A stretch of 64,000 nucleotides of DNA from Panax quinquefolius (lineage: Eukaryota > Streptophyta > Magnoliopsida > Apiales > Araliaceae): positions 10,048,237 to 10,112,236 of the forward strand of contig CM035168.1 of NCBI GenBank assembly GCA_020205615.1. Direction: 5' to 3'. The notes beneath the pieces were generated by a model, which worked only from the letters and a program-made list of their open reading frames with translations, was not told the origin of the DNA and did not search any database. A program made the position numbers and the translations under genes. Shown in pieces: positions 9,563 to 21,605 of the stretch (the first letter of the stretch is position 1; each line of letters starts with the position of its first letter).

Positions 9563-12129
9563 TGTAAGACCCCAACTTATTATTTAATGAAATTAAATTT
9601 CCTCTATTTATTATCTTGAAATAGTAAGGGTTGATTTGATTAATGTGGTAAGTTATGGGTAAAATGCGCAATTATTTCAAACAAGCAAGTGGTTTTAAAA
9701 TATTCATTGTTGACGGGGAATATTCGTTTGGTCGTGGAATATTTTTACTTTCGAGGAATATTTGTACGACGGCGCAGCCTTGTGTGGGCCCCATAATGAA
9801 AAGCGATTGGATGAAGAAAACGACAAGAATAAGTTGGTTATAAATAACGGCGTAGTTGTTATCGTTAATACTGTTGGAATACCCGGTGGTTAAAACACAG
9901 TAGCACACGGTATTACACCAATTATTGATTCTTACGTAAGAAGGCACTACTCAATAATTGTTACAGTAATTATTGTTCAGTATTTTATTGATTCAATAAT
10001 TGCTACGTTGATATTATTGTTGTTTTAATAATTGTCACTTCACAATATTTTCATTATCAGATCAATAATTCATATTATTTGAATAATATTATTAGATAAT
10101 ATTATTGGCAATGTCTAGAAAGTTCTGTTTCTAAGGAGAGGTTTGGTCATCTAATTGCGGCGCCAAAGAAGAGAGAAATCCTTATTGAAAACCCCCTCTT
10201 TCTTGGAACCGCTCAGTTTATCGATTGTTGTGATTTTGTAATATTATTTGTGAATAATTAATTATTGATTTATATGATGAGAAAAATATTGATTTTATGT
10301 GGATATAGATGGAGAAAATTTTTAATGTGACAATTGTTGAAAATTAATATTTTATTTTTTTCTGATAAAATAATTCATTTAAATATATTATTTTAATAAT
10401 ATATTAATGGTGATATTTTTACAATGAATGTGGGATATATGAGTATATGAGGAGGAAGAGTATTTTTGTGGCATTAAATGATTAACACATATTTTGTGTG
10501 TCGGTAGACCCCAATTCTTGACCAAAATTTGATTATAGCATGTAAAATCGCCCGTTTGTGGATTTAGGTCAATTTCTGTTTGGAATTCGGAAAAACTTTC
10601 TTCTGCAAAGTTGTAGAGAATGAAATTTTCTATAAAAAGGACATGTGGTTTGAATTTTTCTGATAAAAGAGCTATTTATTATGAATTATTGAAGTTTCGT
10701 AGTTCCGAAATAATTGATTTTTGAAAGTTTTAATTATTTTTAATTACAAAAACATTTTTTTTGCTTGGTGGGCTGCATTAAACATGTGCAAGGTGGCTGA
10801 ATTCAGATTCAAGAGGTAGGCTTGACAGTTTTGTAAATATAGTAATATTATATTAAATTTTCTACTTTGGTGTTCTAAGCATTTTCCTATAAATAGGGTG
10901 CTTAGGTTAGAATTAAAAATCACACCAGAAACTGAAATCTTCTCTCTCTTTCTCTCTCGATATATTGAGTGTATTCTTGTGAGTATTTTAATACTTTGAG
11001 TGTTGCTATACGGTGCAAGTTCAAGTCATAGCCTTTATCTGGTGTTTTAACTAGAAGTACTATCCTTTCGAGGTAAGGGATGTTATTTTTTTTTAAATGA
11101 TATTATTTTCTTCAATATCATTATGCCAAAATATTAGTTTGAACTTTTAATCAAATTTGAAACTTTTTGTGTCGGGGTTACTATTCACGTGTCTGACTAT
11201 TTATTCACGAATCTGACACTATTCATCAAAAAATGAAATTTTTTCCTTTTCGTCCAAAATATCTATTATGGATACTAGCTTTGATTGCATCCATGTTTTA
11301 ATCATTCTTGAATTTTACTTCACTATGATTATTTATGAGGTATTTTTGGACATGAAATAGTGAAATCTGAATCCTTGATATTTATTCTTTTGTTTCTTTG
11401 GATTCATTTCCTTTAAAATATTTTTCATCATCCTCGGTCCTAAATGATGATATTATTGAATATCTTTGGCTGTAGTGCAAAAGATAAATAATTTTATAAT
11501 GAATATCTTTGGCTGGGTAGTGCAAAGATGAGCAGTGTTGAGATGAACATGATCGATGATGAATATCTTTGGCTCATAGTGCAAAGATGAAAATTGGATT
11601 CAAGATGAATATTGATTGATGTTACAGGGATAAAATATTGACGATGGACTTTTAAAATTCATAGATAATAGTGGATTTCATTCTCTACGTAACTCATCTA
11701 TGAATTATTATTTCCGCTGCTAATCTGAAACTTGTTGTCTATTGTATTCTATCAGATTTTTCCCTGTTGAAGACTAACGATAATTTTTTATATATTATCT
11801 TAGTCATAATATTCTTTAATGGGCTAGTTGAGCTCACCCTTTTCCTTTTTGTTCCATTTTTCTTCTCAGGAGGCGAGAATGTAGCGAGTACTAGTCGGGG
11901 TACGGAATGAAGGTTCTAGGAAGTTGTTTTAGTAGTTCTCACCATTTTTGTAAAGTATTATATCAATAATTGTAATGAGGACTTAGTTGGGTATATATAT
12001 TGTCTAGATGACAATATTTGTATTTAAACTCACAGTTTATGGGTTGTATTAATAAAGTTGTAGTTATTTCTATACCATGTTATTGACGACTCAGAATGGG
12101 TGATGTATACCTATTTTGGGGGCGTCACA
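9563..12129 (+). mobile_element. Solo LTR, subfamily A, with CAAGT duplication
   Basis: The LTR runs from TGTAAGACCCC to GGCGTCACA and is flanked by CAAGT at 9558-9562 and 12130-12134. The empty site is visible at 44900-44904 in a related LTR, where CAAGT occurs once followed by TGTCATAAAATAATCA. No primer-binding site or internal sequence is attached, so it is a solo LTR left by recombination within a complete insertion. Its sequence parallels 4142-6749 throughout; the TATA box is at 10888 and the hairpin units are at about 11455-11590. Confidence 0.95.
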
Positions 12130-13149
12130 CAAGTTGTCATAAAATAATCAATGATAAAAGTACAGTAATACGCGTGGTTGCATAGTAGCACACGTTATTA
12201 CATATTGATGCTTACGTGAGAAGTCACTCGGTTTTATTCAATTATTTTCACAATATTTTATATTATTAAATCAATAATTAAGACGACAAAGTTATTCATA
12301 TTATTATTTGCAATATTGACAATGTCTAGAAGTTCTGTTAAGGAGAGGTTTGGTCACCTAATTGCACGCCAATAAGAAGAAATCCTCATCGGAAAGCCCC
12401 CTCTTTCCTGGGAACGACCTGGTTGTTAAATATTGTGAATTATAATATTAATGATGAATAAGTTCGTGTTGATTAAAGATGAAATTGATAGTTCCATTGT
12501 GTTAGAATTATTAGTGTTAGTGGAAATCGACATTTATTTAAATAATAATTGATGTTTGGAGGTTATATTGACCAATCGGGTAATTAACCAGATAAATGAG
12601 TAATTAGTTGCTATTGATTCACATGATTATAACTATTTGTTCACATGTGTGTACAATTGTTTCACATTCATTTACTATTTGGGGAGTTGGTGCAAGATTG
12701 ATAATACTTGCATGACTAAGTTAAAAATAGAGGTATAGATGAAGGTACTATATTATAATTAGTTTTTTCACATGATTATACTATTGAGTCACATGATTTT
12801 ACTATTGATTCACATAATTTACTATTAGGGGAGGTGGTGCAAGTTTGATAATACTTGAAGGACTAAATTAAAAAAAAGAAGAAAAAGAGGAAGGTATTAT
12901 ACTGTAATATTTCGAGCCCCAAAATGTGCAATTATTGAAACTATATTTTCCTATAAATAGAAGCTCATTCTTCCTTCATTTCTCACCAATTCACTAAAGC
13001 TATAGAGCAATTATTATAGAGAGAAATTATAGAGAGAAAGAAGAAGAGAAGTCTGCTACCTCACTATTCCAGTATCCAATTTTCTTCTGAGGTAAGGGGT
13101 ATTATTCTTTCGTATTCATGAAGAGAGTTATTTTCTTTCAATACTGCAA

Positions 13150-13560
13150 GAGGTTGTTATTCCATTCTTTATTATTATGTTGGAATAACCTATCTATCGC
13201 CAAGTACCGTATATCATGGTGAAATTCTTACATTATTCCATTCTTTATTATTACGTTGAATAACTTTTCTGCTGCCTGATCTATCGCATGCCCGATGAAT
13301 TCATTGTTATTCCATTCTTTATTATTACATTGGAATATCCTCATGCATGCGGATTATGCATGACTGGTTCCATTCTTTATTATTCATTTGGAATATCCTC
13401 GTGCATGTGGATTACGCACGAACTGGTTCCATTCTTTATTATTCTCGTTAGAATAACGTATTCATCTGATCTATCGCATGCTTGGTGAATTCTGTTGTTA
13501 TTCCATTCTTTATTATTCTCGCTTGAATAACTTTGTCTCGTGGATTCTTGCATGCATGGT
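13150..13560 (+). repeat. Tandem hairpin minisatellite in LTR leader
   Basis: About six imperfect units of 60-80 bp each contain ATTCCATTCTTTATTATT followed by GGAATA or GAATAA, so each can fold as TTATTCCA...TGGAATAA. Units are joined by CATGCATG-rich linkers. The array starts about 200 bp downstream of the TATA box and would lie in transcribed RNA. The same array occurs inverted at 16300-16760 and in the plus-strand LTR at 20650-20990. Confidence 0.75.
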
Positions 13561-14005
13561 GAATGATCCTTCGTATTCATTTTTATTAATTTGTGAAAAT
13601 GATCTGCCTAAGTGGATTACCGCATGGCGGGTGAAAATCTATTTGCAGTTTCGTATATTCTCTTATACTCATCTGAGATATAATTTTTTTTGTATTCGTC
13701 ATGGAATATCATTTTCTTTGATATTTTTTTTACGAGTTACTATTCATGAGTTACTATTCACCCGGTTACTATTCACTCTAGTATTATTCACTTGGGTATT
13801 CGGGGCACTTTTTGTGACGCCCCCAAAATAGGTATACATTACCCATTCTAAGTCGCCAGATATCACACTATAAAAATCATTTACAAACTTCATTTATACG
13901 ACTTATTGAACGTAAATGCGAGAATACGACCCGCTTAAAGCGTGAGTTTTAATACAAATGTATGTAACTCTCATGGTGCCTCGACCACAACCTTTCAAAG
14001 GTACT

Positions 14006-14348
14006 TTACATAAAAGTATAGTCAAAAACTATTTTAGAAATTAAAATCTTTGGGAAGTTCTCAAGGAAACCTTCGTACATGGGAGGCCATGCATCTAGAT
14101 TATGATAGATATCATATGTCCACAGAATTATCCTTGGTTGACCCAATAGACCCCAAAGAAAAACGAGAAGATTACTATAATGTTCTTTGAGTCTTCTTTT
14201 GACATATAACTATCTCCACTGTCTACAATTGAAAATTATATTTCAACCAAACTCCAAGATCATATAGGTAGTGCTTGTAGATATACTCAGCAAGTGGATG
14301 TGCACAACCCTGTCTTATGATAACACGAGGTTGTATGTCATTAGACAT
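14006..14348 (-). pseudogene. Decayed copy of an unrecognised ORF inside the LTR
   Basis: This is the third copy of the segment described at 46863-47213. On the minus strand it has the ATG at 14346-14348, then MSNDIQPRVIIRQGCAHPLA and LYDLGVWLKYN. The first part is open at both positions where the other copies have stops (arginine and tyrosine codons here). About 8 bases are missing around 14190 relative to the other copies, which shifts the frame, and further stops follow. It lies in the U5 half of a solo LTR. I do not recognise the protein. Confidence 0.5.
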
Positions 14349-16299
14349 CTTGTATGATAGTGGCAAAACACCCTTCCAAAGTTGGGTTCACCTCACCCTA
14401 TTCGGTTCACGAAAATAAAATATCAAATGACGTATACAATACGACACACTTATCTAAAGTTCTCAATAAAATTATTTCCATACTATTTAGGGAGAACCTC
14501 AACAGATATAGACTACCGTTCTATTCTCCTGTTACCCCCGCTCGACCCAGCTACACTCTTATTACCTGAAAGGAATTATGAAGCAAAAAGGGTGAGCACA
14601 ACATGCCCAGTAAAGAATATCATGACTAAATATAATTAAATTATCAATAGCCTTCATCAGTAATAAATCAGAGATTTAGAACATATGGTAGATGATAAAA
14701 CTTTTCAACTATAGTTATGCAATGAACGAGCAATCCATTAGAAGAGTCAAATAGACCATCAGATCTATTATCTTCTCCATGTTAAAAGTCCACCAATAAT
14801 GTTTTACCCATGTAACATCAATCAACAATTCCTATCCACAATCATATGAATAACTCATAATCATAATTGTGATTCTAAATTCCTCTTCGCACCGGGGGAT
14901 GAAGATAATTTTCATCACCTATCTTCACCGAAACATCAAAAATCATGGTTATACCAAATCACAATTCCTCTCATAATCATACTAATAAATTCATCTTTTA
15001 CTACTACCAAAGATATTCATTAACAATTCATCTTTGCACTACGTGCCAAAGACATACAACCGTATTTTTTAGAAGAGTCAAGTAGAGCATGATATCTACT
15101 ATCTTTTATGAATTAAAAGTGTATAATCAATATTTTATCGCTGAGACTCAACTTAATAATTAATCCACATCATCGAATCTTCCCTGCACTACGGCCAAGG
15201 ATATTCATTAGTATTACGACCACGAATTATCCATGCACTACGGGTCAAGGATATTCGTGTTTTCAACAATGGTCATAATTATACCGAATAATCCCTAGTT
15301 ATAATCATACCAACAACTATACATCAATGCACGTAAGCCAAAGATATACAATTATAAAACCAATAATCAACAGTCCATCTTTGTACGTAAGCCAAAGATA
15401 TACAATTGTAAAATCAATAATCAACAGTCCATCTTTGCACGTAAGCCAACGATTACTTTCATCACAATATAAGCATGAGGATGATGACAATGATATAAGC
15501 ATTAATCAAACGAAAGCAATGATAAATATTAAAGACTTTAAATTTATCCAAATATTATCAGTCACTTAATAAACTCATAATCTAATATTATTAATGTTAT
15601 AACAATATTTTAATCACTTCTTAAACTTATAAACAATTTATTTTAATTGTTTACACTTTACCAAATAATGCATTTAATCATTCAAAAATGCCATACTCAT
15701 AAGATTTCATCACCAATGATCAAATTCCTCATCAAAAATATGCATATACCCTATATAGGATTCCCAAGCCATAAAATCCTATTTTCTAATTTTGTTACTT
15801 CACATAACATATTTAATTCATTTACTCATAACTAGTTCATTTTCATGAAAAATACCAAATAAGTCCCAAAAATATTTCTTTTAAGGATTTAGCGTAATAT
15901 AGTCCCATATTGAACATATATTTTTCTCGAAATTTTAAAATTCATTTACTATTTTTCATATACCAAAAGCTCGCTTAATTTTTTAGACATTTATCATAAA
16001 TTATACTTTTGTCCAAAACTTCCGAATTTTACAGGGTATACTCCTGTTATATTCATGTACTCTCAATAAAAATTTCACCAATTTTGGAGTTAACCGCAAG
16101 GAGTTATAAGAGTTTACTTTTAAAATAGTCTTTTCCCATAAAATTCATAACTCCTAATCTATACATCCAAAAATTGCCATTTTTGGACACAATCTAGAAA
16201 ACTCATCAAATTATCATTTCAAATTTTTCCAAAATTTTTGAGGGTCAAAAAAATTACGAAACTGCAAATGGATTTTCACTCGCCATGCGGTAATCCACG

Positions 16300-16760
16300 T
16301 AGACAGATCATTTCCACAATTTAATAAAGAATGAATACGAAGGATCATTCACCATGCATGTGGTAATCCACATAGACAGGTTATTCCAACAGAATAATAA
16401 AGAATGAAATAATAGAAGAATTCACCATGCATGCGATAGATCGCATGCATGTGTTATTCCAAATGCGAATAATAAAGAATGGAACCAGGTCATGCGTAAT
16501 CCACACAGACATGATATTCCAATAGAATAATAAAGAATAGAACCAGTGTCATGCGTAATCCACACGCATACAAGATATTCCAAATGTAATTATAAAGAAT
16601 GGAATAACAATAGAATTCACCGTGCATGCGATAGACCAAGCATGCACAAAGTTATTCCAACGGAATAATAAAGAATTGAATAATAGAAGAATTTCACCAT
16701 GTATGCGGTACTTCGCATAGACAGATTATTCCAACATAATAATAAAGAATGGAATAACAA
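16300..16760 (-). repeat. Inverted copy of the hairpin minisatellite
   Basis: About seven units carry AATAAAGAATG(G)AATA with flanking GTTATTCC / TATTCCA arms and CATGCATG or GTAGACAG linkers. It is the reverse complement of the array at 13150-13560 and lies in the leader of the nested minus-strand solo LTR. Confidence 0.75.
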
Positions 16761-18389
16761 CCCTTACGAGTATTGAAAGAAAATAACTCTCTTCATGAAT
16801 ACGAAAGAGTAATATACCTTACTATAATAATAGTATCCCTTACCTCAGAAGAAGACTGGATACTGGAATAGTAAAGTAGCAGACTTCGCTTCTTCTTTCG
16901 CTCTATAGCATCTCTTTCTATAATTTCTCTATAATAATTTCTCTTGTGAGACTTAGTGAATTTGTGAAAAATAATGAAGGAATGAGCTTCTATTTATAGG
17001 AAAATATAGTTTCCATAATTGCACATTTTGGGGCTCAAAATATTACAGTATAATACCTTCATCTTTTCCTTCATTTTTAATTTAGTCATGCAAGTATTAT
17101 CAATCTTGCACCACCTCCCCTAATAGTACAAGAATGTGAATCAATAGTACACACATGTGAACAAATAGTTATAATCATGTGAATTAATAGCAATTAATTG
17201 CTCATTTATCCGATTAATTACCTTATTGGTCAATATAACTTCCAGACATCAATTATTATCGAAATAAATGTCAGTTTCCACTAACACTAATAATCCCAAC
17301 ACAATGGAACTATCAATTTCATCTTTAATCAACATGAACTTATTCATCATTAATATTATAACTCACAATATTTAACAACCAAATCGTTCCTGGAAAGAGG
17401 GGCTTTCCGATAAGGATTTCTCATTATCATGCCATGATTAGGTGACCAAACCTCTCCTTGATAGAACTTCTAGACATTGTCAATATTACAAATAATAATA
17501 TGAATAACTTTGTCGTCTCAATTATTGATTTAATAATATAACATATTATACAGATGATACTGTGATAATAATTGAATCAATAATATGAGAGATATGATGC
17601 AACAATTACTGTAGCAATAATTGAGTATAACTGAGTGACTTCTTACGTAAGCATCAATAATTAATACCGTGTGCTACTATGCAACCACGCTTATTACTGT
17701 ACTTTTACTACCTGGTAGTTAAACAGTTTTAACGGTAACACTTTCGCCGTTATTTTTAATAAAAGATAAATCTGTTGTTTTCTAAATACGACAATACTTC
17801 TGTTGGGGGGTCCACCAATGATTATGCCGTCGAACGAATATTCTCTGTGAAAACGAATATTCCCCGACCAATCGAATATTGCCCGACACAACGAATAACA
17901 ACTTGCTTACTTTGTAAAATTTTCAAATATCACCCTTAACTTTAACCCTTTCTCAATTTAACCATTTACTAAATAAAATAATAATTGTAAGAAAATTAAA
18001 TACTTTCATTTCATAAAATTTGGGATCTCACACTTTTCGTGTCAGAGTACTATTCACGAGTTACTATTTACAGGTTACTATTCACCCAATTACTATTCAC
18101 CGAAATATTATTCACTCGGGTATTTTGAGTACTTTTCATGTCGGGGTACTATTCACGAGGTACTATTCCCGAAGTATTATTCATGATGAAAAATTGATTC
18201 TTTTCTATCCAAATTATTTTTGGTACATGAATATTATTCTTGAATTTTACTCTACAAAGCAGTATCATGTTTACAATTTGGAAGTTATTGATTTCTGGAT
18301 AAATTAGATTATAAATCTTTAAAATTTATCCTTGAACTTGTTTTATTGAATTATTATGTCATTGTCATCATCCTCATGCTTATATTGTG

Positions 18390-18600
18390 ATGAAAGTCAT
18401 CTTTGGCCGTAATGACTAGGTATGATTATGACCAGGGATTATTCGGTATAATCATGACCGTAATGTGACGAATGATGTGGTGAAGTCCTCAGTGGCCTGT
18501 AGTGCATTGATGGAAAGTTTTTGTTATGATTATGACCAGAGATTATTCGGTATAGTCATGACCATTGATGATTTAATGAATATTCTTGGCCCGTAGTGCA
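18390..18600 (+). repeat. Decayed hairpin and GATTATTCGGTATAGTCATGACC repeats
   Basis: This is the U5 part of the subfamily B LTR. Short direct repeats share the stretch GATTATTCGGTATA(A/G)TCATGACC at about 18432 and 18541. They alternate with GGCC(C/T)GTAGTGCA units that retain only half of the hairpin seen in subfamilies A and C. Confidence 0.6.
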
Positions 18601-19161
18601 GGGAAAAATCGATGATATGGTTTATTTATTGTCGAGTCTCGTGATAAAGTTGATGAAAAACTTTTTAAATCATAGAAGATAGTAGATTTTATGCTCTACT
18701 TGACTCTTCTAATGGATTGCTTATTTCCGTTGCAGTTGTTGATCTAAAACTTGTTGTCTATTGTATTCTATCAGTTGTTATACTGTTCAAGGCTAAGGAT
18801 AATTTATTCTGCATTATCTTAGTCATAATAATTCTTACTGGGCTAGTTGAGCTCACCCTTTTCTTTCAATGTTCTCTTCAGGAAATGAGAATATAGCTAG
18901 GACTGGTCGGGGAATGGATTGATGGTCTGAGATGGTGGCTATAGTAGTCCTCACTATTTTTTTAAAATAGTGTGATAATAATTGTAATGAGGACACCATT
19001 GAGTGTGGATATTGTCTAGAAGGCAATATTCGTGTGTAAACTCTCAGCTATGTTTTGTCGTATTTTGCACGACTGTTGTATAATTAAGTTGTAGTTGAGT
19101 TATGTACCATATATCTGGCGACTCAAGATGGGTGATGTATACCTATTTTGGGGGCATCACA

Positions 19162-19470
19162 GTTGGTATCAAAGCCATAGAAAAGATCCCCGATCCTTTA
19201 TCTAGTGACTTTCAAGTCTTGGGATGCACCGAAGCCAGACTTTCCGTAGGGGACGCCAGTGAAATAATGATGGCAAGTTGATAGTATCATTGTGCGGTGC
19301 TATCCCAAGTCCCGGATGCGGGTCACAACAGTATCGTCGAGCTTGGGATATGATCCTCGGTGAGATGTGAGACAAGAACTAGGAGGGGAGAGACGGGGAA
19401 TTTCTTCACTAGTATGACCTACCTAAGTTTATTTGGTATTTAATTGGTCGGTCAGAGTATAGGGATAATA
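19162..19470 (+). other. Primer-binding site and leader of an element otherwise lost
   Basis: TTGGTATCAAAGCC follows the subfamily B LTR and fits a tRNA primer site. After it comes about 150 bp unlike the leaders of E2 or M1, then a second TATCGTCGAGCTTGGGATATG block where the ordinary leader resumes (GAACTAGGAGGGGAGA, then GACCTACCTAAG). The leader ends at AGGGATAATATG, before gag would begin, and meets another LTR start. No coding sequence is left. Confidence 0.65.
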
Positions 19471-20993
19471 TGTTATAAGACCCCAACTTTTCTGAATAAA
19501 GATGAATTTTCTATAATTATCATTTTTGAATATTATGGAATGAATTTGATATAATGTTATAGTTGTGGGTAATAGTTATAAATTTTGCAAAATACATGAA
19601 GTTGTTATATAATATTCGATTGGTGGGGAATATTCGCTTTAACGAGGAATATTGCAGACAACCAAGACAATCATTGGTCCCACAACGGAATTATTATCGG
19701 ATTGAGTAAACGACAAAAATGTTTTATGAAAATAACGGCGGAAGTTTTATCGTTAACTATTGAAACACCCGGTGTTAAAAGTACAGAAATACACGTGGTT
19801 GCATAGTAGCACATGGTTTTGATTATTGATGCTTACGTGAGAAGTCACTCAGTTTGTTCAATTATTGCTTCAGTAATTGTTGCATAGTATCTCACGTTAA
19901 TTGATTCAATTATTGTCGATATTTTATATATTATTAAATCAATAATGAGATGACGAAGTTATTAATATTATTATTTACAATATTAACGATGTTCAGAAGT
20001 TACGCCAGGAGAGGTTTGGTCACCTAATTACGCTACAATAGGAGAAATCCTTATTGAAAGCCCCTATTTCACTCGGGAAACGACACGGTCGATTAATAGT
20101 GTGAATTATAATAATGATGATGAAGTTTTGTTTTATTAGTATTATTAATGTAATAAAACAAAAAAGCTTTTTATATAAAAATGTAATACTTTTATAAAGT
20201 TATTCATTTTATTAGACTATAAATAGAATATATTATATTTTATTATGCATAGTGTTTGTATAGTGCTGCGTATAAAGTGTTTGCATAGTAAATTTTTTTA
20301 TATAAAATGAATACTTTTATAAAGTTATTCGCTTTTATTAGATTATAAATAGAATATATTATATTTTATTTAAAAGATTTTGTTTTATTATAATATATTA
20401 TAGTAAACCAATCTGACCGTCTGCTTAAAAAGTAAATCAATCTGGATCGCTTAGGAATTAGTTACTATTCAGATCCATTCTCCTATAAATAGAAGCTCAT
20501 TCCTTCATTATTTCTTACTTAATTCACTCAAAACTCTAGAGAGAAACTATAGAGAGAAAGAAGAAAAGTATTCTCGCTACTTCACTACTCCTATATCCAT
20601 TTTGTTCTAAGGTAACGTGTATTATTTCTTTCAGTATTCATGAAGAGAACTTCATTATTCCATTTTTTATTCTCATTGGAATAACTTTTGTATACGCCAT
20701 CTACCCTATACTTGGTGAAATTCTTCATTATTCCATTCTTTATCATTATATTGAATAACATGTCTACATCAAGCACCGCATACACGGTGAAATTCTTCTA
20801 TTATTCCATTCTTTATTATTACATTAGAACATCATGTATGCGTATGCGTTTAGGCATGACACGGTTCCGTTATTTATTATTTTGTTGGAACATCCCAGCC
20901 GGTGCAATTTACTTTGACACAGTTCCGATTATTTATTATTCGCTGGAATATCCTGTCAATGCGTTTACGCACGACTTCGAATTCCGTTATTTA
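19471..20993 (+). repeat. Truncated plus-strand LTR abutting M1
   Basis: It starts near TGTTATAAGACCCCAACTTT and carries the ordinary LTR order: GAATATTCG repeats (about 19630), a TTACGTGAG element (19831), the GAGAGGTTTGGTCACC block (about 20011), a TATA box (20484), a CT/GA leader and the ATTCCATTCTTTAT hairpin array (20650-20990). It ends abruptly at about 20993, inside the array, where minus-strand pol sequence of M1 begins. The 3' third of the LTR is missing. The first bases (TGTTATAAG rather than TGTAAG) are slightly irregular, so the exact start is uncertain by a few bases. Confidence 0.78.
20165..20375 (+). repeat. Short tandem duplication within the LTR
   Basis: Two copies of a stretch of about 80 bp (AATACTTTTATAAAGTTATT, then TTTTATTAGA and TATAAATAGAATATATT) begin near 20187 and 20311, separated by TGCATAGTGTTTG-like sequence. 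It is private to this LTR and lies upstream of the TATA box. Confidence 0.65.
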
Positions 20994-21605
20994 TCGTAAT
21001 CTTTCAATACTGAGCCAACGTCGTTCTTAGTATATTGAGTTCCTTTTGGGTGAAAAAATATTTGAGGCTTTTATGATCCGTATAGATCTCCACTTTCTCC
21101 TCATACAAGTAATGCCTCCAAATTTTAAGCGCGAAAATAACAGCTGCCAACTCTAGATCATGAGTAGGATAATTCCTCTCATATTCTTTGAGTTATCGCG
21201 AGGCATAGGCTATAAGGTTCCCATGTTGCATGAGAACACATCCTAACCCTCTGCCTGAAGCATCACTATAGATGATAAATCCCTCCGAACCAGATGGTAT
21301 TGTCAGAATAGGTGCTGAAATGAGTCTCCTCTTGAGTTCTTGAAAACTCTTGTCACATTCCTTGCTCCAACCGAATTTTGTATCTTTTCTGGTCAGCTGA
21401 GTTAATGGAGTAGCGATTCGAGAAAATCCTTCCATAAATCTTTGATAATAACCAGATAAGCCCAGAAAGTTACGTACTTCGGTCACTGACTTAGGTTGCT
21501 CCCAGCTTTGAATTACTTCAATCTTTGTTGGGTCAAAATATATTCCATGGTTTGATATCACGTGCCCAAGGAGTGCTACTTCCTCAAGCCAAAACTCGCA
21601 TTTCT
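20994..21605 (-). pseudogene. M1 RT thumb and RNase H, truncated
   Basis: The frame 21193-21561 encodes ISNHGIYFDPTKIEVIQSWE, FLGLSGYYQRFMEGFSRIA and the RNase H start [18 protein letters not shown], then ends at TAA 21193-21195. E1 has a glutamine codon at that place (RQLKEYERN), so the stop is one C-to-T change. Beyond the stop the frame continues with KEYERN, the DLELA block and EEKWRSI. A further stop follows [10 protein letters not shown] before homology ends at the plus-strand LTR. About the last two thirds of pol are missing. Confidence 0.87.

Larger units (their letters stand above)
13813..18032 (-). mobile_element. Solo LTR (4.2 kb, subfamily C/B mosaic) with CTTTT duplication
   Basis: In plus coordinates it begins TGTGACGCCCCC (the LTR 3' end) and finishes GGGATCTCACA. 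It is flanked by CTTTT at 13808-13812 and 18033-18037, a clear 5-bp duplication. The left half (13813-16260) follows the long subfamily C seen at 46682-50504, including the ORF-like segment at 14006-14348. From about 16260 it follows subfamily B, with inverted hairpin minisatellite, CT-rich leader, TATA box (16991) and conserved U3 block (17396-17475). It is therefore a mosaic with U3 of type B and U5 of type C. Confidence 0.93.
9433..19161 (+). repeat. LTR, subfamily B, split by two nested solo LTRs
   Basis: The start TGTGAGACCCCGAATTTT is at 9433. The end, ATTTTGGGGGCATCACA at 19161, is followed by a primer-binding site, so this is a 5' LTR. After removal of the two nested LTRs (9563-12129 and 13813-18032) and one copy of each target duplication, about 2.9 kb remains. 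The uninterrupted plus-strand relative at 44773 reads straight through the first insertion site. Its segments are 9433-9562, 12130-13812 and 18033-19161, with a TATA box at 12952 and a leader rich in tandem hairpins. Confidence 0.88.

Noticed and set aside
13150..13560. CRISPR-like array of repeats and spacers
   Set aside because: Repeats are imperfect, the spacing varies, spacers are themselves repetitive, and the DNA is a plant LTR with no cas genes.
13288..13831. Overlapping open frames of 66 and 117 codons
   Set aside because: They consist of translated minisatellite units and cross the border of the nested solo LTR at 13813.
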